This document shows positions 58,983 to 64,000 of a DNA stretch of 64,000 nt, piece after piece. The position numbers were made by a program, and so were the translations under genes. The notes under the pieces were generated by a model, which had not been told where the DNA came from, made no database searches, and saw only the letters and a program-made list of their open reading frames with translations. The DNA is from Thalassobius sp034670005 (GTDB taxonomy: Bacteria; Pseudomonadota; Alphaproteobacteria; Rhodobacterales; Rhodobacteraceae). The stretch covers positions 186,001 to 250,000 of the forward strand of contig NZ_JAXMOH010000001.1 of assembly GCF_034670005.1 (NCBI RefSeq). Direction: 5' to 3'. Positions within the stretch are counted from its first letter, which is position 1. Every line of letters starts with the position of its first letter.

Positions 58983-59348
58983 TTATCCTACCGATGAAAA
59001 CACTGCGATGGCCGGGCCATGCACGCCGATATCCACCGGACCAAACATTGATTCCACCGCCAGCGAAAACAGCGCCGCCTGCGGCAGGTAGATGACGCGG
59101 TAAGCGCCGTTGCTGCGGGTCACGCTCCAGCAGGCCAGAACCTGCCCGCCGCTGAACAAAACCTCGGTTTCTACCGGCTCGATCAGCGCCGCCTTGAAGT
59201 CTTCCAGCGTACGCAGTGCGACCAGATCGGCATGTGTCGAAGAACGGGTTTCCGCGGGCTTGGTATGAGCCCGATGATATTCCCGCATTTCCTGAGCGAT
59301 CAGCCGCTTGATCAGGTCCGGTCCGGTTTCGATTTCTTCGATCACCAT
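58983..59348 (-). CDS. uncharacterised 121-residue protein in pyrimidine operon
   Basis: Begins MVIEEIETGPDLIKRLIAQE with a strong AAAGGGGG before its ATG (59348). Mixed alpha/beta composition: a helical first half (IAQEMREYHRAHTKPAETRS, ALRTLEDFKAALIEPVETEV), then beta-like VLACWSVTRSNGAYRVIYLP and IGVHGPAIAVFSSVG. No signal peptide, no membrane helix, no known motif. It lies between the amidohydrolase gene (49 bases) and the dihydropyrimidinase gene (13 bases), so it is probably a co-expressed accessory of pyrimidine breakdown or of a downstream step, for example beta-alanine or malonic semialdehyde handling. Confidence 0.7.
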   Translation of the reverse strand: MVIEEIETGPDLIKRLIAQEMREYHRAHTKPAETRSSTHADLVALRTLEDFKAALIEPVETEVLFSGGQVLACWSVTRSNGAYRVIYLPQAALFSLAVESMFGPVDIGVHGPAIAVFSSVG

Positions 59349-59397
59349 TGCGGCCCCCTTTACCGAAGTCCCGTTCGACAATACCCGAGCCGTCGCT

Positions 59398-60648
59398 CTA
59401 TTCCACAACCTCTGCGGTTTCCAACACGGCATGCAGCAGCACATCCGTCCCCGCCGTCGCCCATTCCTTGGAAATGTCTTCCGCTTCGTTATGGCTCAGC
59501 CCGTCAACACACGGACACATGATCATCGCGGTGGGCGCGACATCGTTGATCCAGCAGGCGTCATGCCCCGCCCCCGACACGATATCCATATGGCTATAGC
59601 CCAGCCGTTCCGCCGCCTCGCGCACAGCGTTGACGCAATTCTCATCAAAGGCGGGAGGATTGAACTGGCCAGAGATTTTCCAGTCCAGAGATACCCCGAT
59701 CTCTTCGCAAAGCTTCGGCGCCTTTTCTTCGAATTCCGCCATCATCGCATCAATGACATCCATCAGGTGCGACCGGAAATCGATGGTGAACACAACCTTG
59801 CCCGGAATGATATTTCGGCTGTTGGGATAGACATCGATATGACCGATGGCCCCAACGGCATTGGGCTGATGTTTCATCGCGATTTCGTGCACCAGTTCGG
59901 TGATCAGCGCCAGACCACGACCGGCATTCTTGCGCATCGGCATCGGCGTCGATCCGGTATGGCTTTCCTTGCCGGTGACCGTGCATTCGATCCAGCGCAG
60001 CCCCTGACCATGGGTCACCACGCCAATATCCTTGCCTTCCGCTTCGAGAATCGGACCCTGTTCGATATGCAGCTCGAACATCGCATGCATCTTGCGCGCG
60101 CCAACCTCTTCCGTGCCGACCCAGCCGATCCGCTTCAGCTCGTCGCCGAATGTCTTGCCCTCGGCATCAACCCGGTCATAGGCCCAGTCCATTTCGTGCT
60201 TGCCGGCGAACACACCCGACGCCAGCATCGCCGGGGCAAACCGGGTGCCTTCTTCGTTGGTCCAGTTTGTCAGCACGACCGGATGCTTTGTCTTTAGGCC
60301 CAGATCGTTCATCGTGCGGATCGCTTCCAACCCGCCCAGCACGCCCAAAACGCCATCGTATTTCCCGCCCGTCGGCTGGGTATCCAGATGCGATCCCATA
60401 TAGACCGGCAAAGCCTCGGGATCCGTGCCGGGGCGGGTGGCGAACATGTTGCCCATCTTGTCGACGCCCATGGTACAGCCCGCCGCTTCACACCATTTCT
60501 GAAACAAAGCGCGGCCTTCGGCATCTTCATCGGTTAGCGTCTGGCGGTTGTTGCCGCCCGCCACGCCCGGTCCGATCTTTGCCATTTCCATCAGGCTGTC
60601 CCACAAACGGTCGCCATTGATTTTCAGATTATCGCCATGCACGGCCAT
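59398..60648 (-). CDS. N-carbamoyl-beta-alanine amidohydrolase-like (ureidopropionase)
   Basis: A 416-residue Zn-dependent M20-type hydrolase of the carbamoyl amino-acid amidohydrolase/allantoate amidohydrolase family. The metal ligands are in GSHLDTQPTGGKYDGVLGVL (about residue 86), NWTNEEGTRFAPAMLASGVF, and MFELHIEQGPILEAEGK; the late VSGAGHDACWINDVAPTAMI is the conserved closing block. In this locus the natural substrate is N-carbamoyl-beta-alanine, giving beta-alanine, CO2 and ammonia. First gene of the minus-strand operon; the RutR operators lie just upstream. Confidence 0.9.
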   Translation of the reverse strand: MAVHGDNLKINGDRLWDSLMEMAKIGPGVAGGNNRQTLTDEDAEGRALFQKWCEAAGCTMGVDKMGNMFATRPGTDPEALPVYMGSHLDTQPTGGKYDGVLGVLGGLEAIRTMNDLGLKTKHPVVLTNWTNEEGTRFAPAMLASGVFAGKHEMDWAYDRVDAEGKTFGDELKRIGWVGTEEVGARKMHAMFELHIEQGPILEAEGKDIGVVTHGQGLRWIECTVTGKESHTGSTPMPMRKNAGRGLALITELVHEIAMKHQPNAVGAIGHIDVYPNSRNIIPGKVVFTIDFRSHLMDVIDAMMAEFEEKAPKLCEEIGVSLDWKISGQFNPPAFDENCVNAVREAAERLGYSHMDIVSGAGHDACWINDVAPTAMIMCPCVDGLSHNEAEDISKEWATAGTDVLLHAVLETAEVVE

Positions 60649-60710
60649 TGGAAATCTCCCTTTCTGAACGGGTCTCTGTCGGGCCCTTGAACACTTGCCT
60701 CACACGGATC

Positions 60711-60726
60711 CTGACCGTATGGTCAA
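60711..60726. promoter_or_regulatory. RutR-type operator 1
   Basis: CTGACCGTATGGTCAA matches the E. coli RutR consensus TTGACCAnnTGGTCAA at 12 of 14 fixed positions (all seven on the right half). It lies between the divergent amidohydrolase operon (start 60648) and the TetR gene (start 60785), so it can control both. Confidence 0.7.
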
Positions 60727-60743
60727 GATCACGACACCACAAC

Positions 60744-60759
60744 CTGACCATTCGGTCAA
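60744..60759. promoter_or_regulatory. RutR-type operator 2
   Basis: CTGACCATTCGGTCAA matches the consensus TTGACCAnnTGGTCAA at 12 of 14 fixed positions. It starts 33 bases after operator 1, about three helical turns, on the same face. Together with operator 1 it fills the gap before the first TetR gene. Confidence 0.7.
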
Positions 60760-60784
60760 GAAATTTTATCGGACAGATTTCGGC

Positions 60785-61420
60785 ATGGCAGCCCAACCGC
60801 GCACAAACAGCAAAAAAGAACGCCGCCAGGAAAGCGAAAAGCTCATTTTATCAGCAGCGGAAAAAGTCTTTTCCGAGGCGGGGTTTGGTGGTGCCACAAT
60901 GCAGCTGATCGCCGATATGGCCGGGCTGCCCAAGGCCAACCTGCATTACTACTTTCCAACCAAGGAAGCGCTCTATCGGCAGGTGGTGGAAAACATTTTT
61001 CAGATCTGGTTACAGGCGGCCGATGTATTTGACGAAGCCGATGGCCCGGCCGAGGGAATCGGTGCCTATATCGACGCCAAGATGGAAATCAGCCGGCGCC
61101 ATCCGGCCGGGTCCAAGGTCTGGGCCTCCGAGGTGATGCACCGCGCGCCGGTGATCCAGGACTATCTGGAAACCACGCTGCTGCAATGGACCGCAGGTCG
61201 CGCCGCCATCATCAATCGCTGGATCAGCGAAGGCCGGATGGACCCGATCAATCCCGATCATTTGCTCTATATGCTCTGGGCCACCACCCAGCATTACGCA
61301 GATTTTGGCCATCAGATCGAAACCCTTAACGGTGGCCAGCCGCTCAGCGACACACAATGGGAAGTGGCAAAAGAAAACGTCAAACGCATCATTCTGAAAG
61401 GAATTGGCGTGGTTGCGTAA
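60785..61420 (+). CDS. rutR: RutR-like TetR family regulator
   Basis: A 211-residue TetR protein with HTH QESEKLILSAAEKVFSEAGF, GGATMQLIADMAGLPKANLH and YYFPTKEALYRQVVEN, followed by the C-terminal domain RHPAGSKVWASEVMHRAP and LWATTQHYADFGHQ, the RutR (YcdC) ligand-binding type, where uracil or thymine acts as inducer. ATG 60785 is preferred to the ATG at 60719 because the two operators would otherwise lie inside the gene. It controls the pyrimidine operon divergently. Confidence 0.85.
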   Translation: MAAQPRTNSKKERRQESEKLILSAAEKVFSEAGFGGATMQLIADMAGLPKANLHYYFPTKEALYRQVVENIFQIWLQAADVFDEADGPAEGIGAYIDAKMEISRRHPAGSKVWASEVMHRAPVIQDYLETTLLQWTAGRAAIINRWISEGRMDPINPDHLLYMLWATTQHYADFGHQIETLNGGQPLSDTQWEVAKENVKRIILKGIGVVA

Positions 61421-61428
61421 GGCGATTC

Positions 61429-61444
61429 TGGACCATTTGGTAAA
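61429..61444. promoter_or_regulatory. RutR-type operator 3
   Basis: TGGACCATTTGGTAAA matches the consensus at 12 of 14 fixed positions. It lies in the 63-base gap between the two TetR genes, so the second regulator may be expressed under control of the first. Confidence 0.6.
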
Positions 61445-61483
61445 GCTGGTCTAGGGTCTTTGGCCAACCTACCGGAGTGCCGA

Positions 61484-62116
61484 ATGAACGACGCCACGAA
61501 ACCCGAAAAGAAACCAAGCCGCATTCAGTTGCGCAATCGTAAGCGTATCCTGGATGCCGCTCTCGAGGTATTTTCCCAACATGGGTATCGCGGTGCAACA
61601 CTCGATCAGATCGCAGACGCGTCGGGCCTGTCGAAACCGAATATCCTGTACTATTTTGACGGCAAGGAAGCGATCCATGTCACGCTTCTCAATACATTGA
61701 TGGAAAACTGGCTGGACCCGCTGGCGAAAATGTCGCCCGACGGTGACCCTTTGGAAGAAATCCTCGCCTATATCCATCGCAAGCTTCAGATGAGTCGTGA
61801 ATTCCCCCGCGAGAGCCGGCTATTCGCCAACGAGATTCTCCAAGGGGCCCCACGGATGAAACCGCATCTGGAAACTGGTCTGAAAACGCTATTCGATGAA
61901 AAGACGGCGTTGATCCAGCGCTGGATGGACCAGGGCAAACTGGCCCCTTCCGACCCCCGCCATCTGCTGTTTTCGATCTGGGCCACCACCCAGCATTATG
62001 CCGATTTCGAAGAACAGGTTTCGATCCTGACAGACCGGGAAACCGATCCGGTAGGCGGGGCGGAACAATTCCTCGACAATATGTTCCGCAAACTTCTAAC
62101 CCCGCAGCAGTCCTAA
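61484..62116 (+). CDS. second RutR-like TetR family regulator (paralogue)
   Basis: A 210-residue TetR protein, clearly a paralogue of the one just upstream: the shared segments are QLRNRKRILDAALEVFSQHG / QESEKLILSAAEKVFSEAGF at the HTH, LSKPNILYYFDGKEAI / LPKANLHYYFPTKEAL, and a common IWATTQHYADFEEQ / LWATTQHYADFGHQ near the C-terminus. The ligand-binding middle differs, so it may sense another intermediate or act as a heterodimer partner. ATG 61484 follows CGGAG. Confidence 0.85.
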   Translation: MNDATKPEKKPSRIQLRNRKRILDAALEVFSQHGYRGATLDQIADASGLSKPNILYYFDGKEAIHVTLLNTLMENWLDPLAKMSPDGDPLEEILAYIHRKLQMSREFPRESRLFANEILQGAPRMKPHLETGLKTLFDEKTALIQRWMDQGKLAPSDPRHLLFSIWATTQHYADFEEQVSILTDRETDPVGGAEQFLDNMFRKLLTPQQS

Positions 62117-62161
62117 CTTGATCGCCCCTTCGGGCCGCACAGGTTCGTCCTTCGGGCGATC

Positions 62162-62254
62162 GGGGGCGCTGCCCCCCGCCGGGATATTTTCACTAAGAAA
62201 GGGATAAAGACCATCCTGGTCTTCTTCCTTTCTCAAATATCCCCGCTGGAGGCC
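62162..62254. repeat. facing copies of the dispersed intergenic element
   Basis: A hairpin GGGGGC-GCT-GCCCCC (62162-62176) leads into CCCGCCGGGATATTTTCAC plus TAAGAAAGG; a reverse copy, GGAGGCCTCCAGCGGGGATATTT as read on the minus strand, covers 62229-62254. The arms (GGGATATTT...AAGAAAGG against CCTTTCT...AAATATCCC) would fold into one long imperfect stem. The same element appears at 42.2 and 45.9 kb. Confidence 0.55.
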
Positions 62255-62261
62255 TCCCGAG

Positions 62262-62309
62262 GGAAAATGCCAAAGGCATTTTCCTGAGATATAGGGCGCG
62301 CCCGAAACG
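62262..62309. terminator. two hairpins downstream of preA
   Basis: GGAAAATGCC-AAA-GGCATTTTCC (62262-62284) and GCGCCCG-AAA-CGGGCGC (within 62294-62312) follow the preA stop. The first stem is rich in A/T and could end transcription in the minus direction with the second. Confidence 0.5.
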
Positions 62310-62320
62310 GGCGCACAATC

Positions 62321-63628
62321 TTATTCAGCCGCGCAGGTGTTGCCCGGGTTGTTCGGGTGTTCCAGCCAGTTGCCGTAATCTTCCGACACCACCTCGCCGG
62401 TGCGTTCGTCCACCTGACCCGGTGCGACACGTTCCATGGTGATGCAGCCTTCGACCGGACAGACATTGACGCAGAGATTGCAGGCGACGCATTCCTCGTC
62501 CTTCACCGAGAAGACCCGATCTTCGGACATGGCGATGGCCTGATGGCTGGTGTCTTCGCAGGCCGCATAGCAACGGCCGCATTTGATACAGGCATCTTCG
62601 TCGATCTTGGCCTTGGTGACGTAATTCAGGTTCAGATATTGCCAGTCGGTGACATTCGGCACCGCGCGACCAACCAGATCGGCCGTTGACTCAAAGCCCT
62701 TGCGATCCATGTAGTCCGAAAGCCCCGAAATCATTTCCTGTACAACTTTGAACCCATATGTCATCGCTGCGGTGCAGACCTGAACATTGCCTGCCCCCAG
62801 CGCCATGAATTCCGCGGCGTCGCGCCAAGTGGTCACACCGCCGATGCCGGACATCGGCAGGCCCTGTGTTTCGGCATTCCGTGCGATTTCGGCCACCATG
62901 TTCAGCGCGATCGGTTTCACCGCCGGACCGCAATAACCGCCATGGGTGCCTTTGCCGTCGATCGTTGGTTCGGGCGCGAAATCGTCCAGATCAACTGATG
63001 TGATCGAATTGATCGTGTTGATCAGGCTGACCGCATCCGCCCCGCCACGCTTGGCCGCTTCGGCCGGTTTGCGGATGTCCGAAATATTCGGGGTCAGCTT
63101 TACGATGCAGGGCATACGTGAATGTTTCTTGACCCAGCGCGTCACCATTTCGATGTATTCGGGCACCTGTCCGACGGCCGCGCCCATGCCGCGCTCAGCC
63201 ATGCCATGCGGACAGCCGAAATTCAGCTCGACCCCATCGGCGCCGGTGTCTTCGATCTGCTTCAGGATCGCTTCCCAACTGTCTTCGTCGCAGGGCACCA
63301 TCAGTGAAATGATCAGTGCCCGGTCGGGGTAGTCGCGTTTCACCGACTTGATTTCGCGCAGGTTCACCTCCAATGGGCGGTCGGTGATCAGCTCGATATT
63401 GTTAAGCCCCAACAGGCGGCGATCAGCCCCCCATACGGCACCGTATCTTGGACCATTGACGTTGACCACTGGCGGCCCTTCGGAGCCCAATGTTTTCCAG
63501 ACCACGCCGCCCCATCCGGCCTCGAAGGCGCGGCGGACATTGTATTCCTTGTCGGTCGGCGGTGCCGAAGCCAGCCAGAACGGGTTAGGGGATTTGATCC
63601 CGATGAAGTCGCTTGCGAGATTGGCCAT
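62321..63628 (-). CDS. preA: NAD-dependent dihydropyrimidine dehydrogenase, PreA subunit
   Basis: A 435-residue subunit with an N-terminal FMN-binding TIM barrel like dihydroorotate dehydrogenase (MANLASDFIGIKSPNPFWLA; ELNFGCPHGMAERGMGAAVG; MSGIGGVTTWRDAAEFMALG) and a C-terminal pair of 4Fe-4S clusters (CIKCGRCYAAC near residue 348; CVACNLCVNVCP near 383). Reduces uracil and thymine to the dihydro forms with NADH through PreT. ATG 63628 follows GGAGAT; the long upstream frame is a shadow of preT. The gene lies 35 bases after preT. Confidence 0.95.
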   Translation of the reverse strand: MANLASDFIGIKSPNPFWLASAPPTDKEYNVRRAFEAGWGGVVWKTLGSEGPPVVNVNGPRYGAVWGADRRLLGLNNIELITDRPLEVNLREIKSVKRDYPDRALIISLMVPCDEDSWEAILKQIEDTGADGVELNFGCPHGMAERGMGAAVGQVPEYIEMVTRWVKKHSRMPCIVKLTPNISDIRKPAEAAKRGGADAVSLINTINSITSVDLDDFAPEPTIDGKGTHGGYCGPAVKPIALNMVAEIARNAETQGLPMSGIGGVTTWRDAAEFMALGAGNVQVCTAAMTYGFKVVQEMISGLSDYMDRKGFESTADLVGRAVPNVTDWQYLNLNYVTKAKIDEDACIKCGRCYAACEDTSHQAIAMSEDRVFSVKDEECVACNLCVNVCPVEGCITMERVAPGQVDERTGEVVSEDYGNWLEHPNNPGNTCAAE

Positions 63629-63663
63629 CTGCTTATCTCCTAATCTTTGGCGGGAAACCCGCC

Positions 63664-64000
63664 TCAACCCATCAGCTGGGCGTGAATGTCTTCGGCGGCA
63701 TCGCGGCCTTCGGCCACGGCCGTCACGGTCAGGTCTTCGCCACCCGAGGCGCAATCGCCCCCGGCCCAGACGCCCGACAGGCTGGTACGGCCTGCCCCGG
63801 TGACAGCGATTTTACCGCCCTCGGTATCTGGCAATCCGTCACCGCCCAATGTCTGACCGATCGCCTTGAACACCTGATCGGCAGCCAGCCGGAAGGTTTG
63901 ACCGGTGGGCTTCAGATCGTCATCGGTATATTCGAATTCTATTTCACGCACCGCACCATTGCCGATCACCGCCTTGGGCGACGCGTTGGTGATGATGCGC
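63664..64000 (-). CDS. preT: PreT subunit (partial), NAD-binding flavoprotein
   Basis: The C-terminal 111 residues, open to the window edge on the minus strand. It shows the end of the GltD-type dinucleotide reductase fold: RLAADQVFKAIGQTL and LSGVWAGGDCASGGEDLTVT, the FAD-binding segment with GGDC. PreT passes electrons from NADH to PreA. The 35-base gap to preA and its position give a preTA unit, upstream of the RutR-controlled operon by direction. Confidence 0.88.
   Translation of the reverse strand, partial: RIITNASPKAVIGNGAVREIEFEYTDDDLKPTGQTFRLAADQVFKAIGQTLGGDGLPDTEGGKIAVTGAGRTSLSGVWAGGDCASGGEDLTVTAVAEGRDAAEDIHAQLMG

Noticed and set aside
1..64000. tRNA or rRNA genes, CRISPR arrays, insertion sequences, prophage
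   Set aside because: No cloverleaf or rRNA signature, no spaced direct repeats and no transposase or phage structural genes were recognised by eye; a tRNAscan or Infernal run would settle RNA genes.

Overview
This window is a chromosomal segment of an alphaproteobacterium, most likely a marine Rhodobacteraceae (Roseobacter-group) species. The evidence is the high GC content, the ChvG/ChvI-HprK-RapZ-EIIA-HPr block lying divergently from pckA, the fused sulfate adenylyltransferase/APS kinase, the DUF1150/Hsp20 pair, methylsuccinyl-CoA dehydrogenase of the ethylmalonyl-CoA pathway, and the many TRAP and ABC uptake genes. No rRNA, tRNA, CRISPR array, insertion sequence or prophage was seen.

Layout. 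0-4 kb: end of a DUF1800 gene, its Tat-exported DUF1501 partner, a small secreted-looking protein and a membrane chemoreceptor. 4-9 kb: ribosome and tRNA maturation genes on the minus strand (rpmE, rplS, trmD, rimM) with a sulfotransferase-like gene inserted between rimM and trmD, a YegP-type protein and an MFS transporter. 9-13.8 kb: a UbiK-like gene, then a tightly overlapping lgt / SAM-methyltransferase / pgeF operon, a conserved 43-residue ORF and a Hint-domain protein. 13.8-27 kb: an Lrp regulator divergent from trxB, a histidine-rich acidic protein of unknown function, sat/cysC, cytochrome b561, DUF1150/hsp20, purEK, an isolated phnM-like gene, a lipase, a GNAT protein, a DUF6473-like protein and 3-hydroxybutyryl-CoA dehydrogenase. 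27-34 kb: acyltransferase, HPr, EIIA, RapZ, HprK, ChvG, ChvI on one strand and pckA on the other, which joins a regulatory phosphotransferase branch to gluconeogenesis. 34-43 kb: MATE efflux, small regulators including an unusual LysR-type HTH protein, TauE/SafE, mcd, a lower-GC GFA gene and a TDT/SLAC1-type channel.

43-54 kb is a catabolic island: enoyl-CoA hydratase, MarR regulator, feruloyl-CoA-synthetase-like ligase, amidohydrolase and acyl-CoA dehydrogenase in one operon, beside a TRAP uptake operon led by a maleylacetoacetate-isomerase-like GST, with a second MarR gene diverging from it. This looks like import, CoA activation and beta-oxidation-like shortening of a phenylpropanoid-type acid; the true substrate is unknown. 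54-64 kb is a reductive pyrimidine degradation locus: preT/preA (dihydropyrimidine dehydrogenase), dihydropyrimidinase, N-carbamoyl-beta-alanine amidohydrolase, a small uncharacterised protein and a complete NMT1/THI5-type ABC importer. It is governed by two tandem RutR-like TetR regulators, with three good matches to the RutR operator in their promoter regions.

The most promising leads are the hydroxycinnamate-like island with its palindromic operators, the duplicated RutR switch with its unknown 121-residue protein, the histidine-rich 472-residue protein, and the regulator/unknown-protein pair at 36.6-38.2 kb. All functional calls rest on motif recognition by eye; no database search was run.
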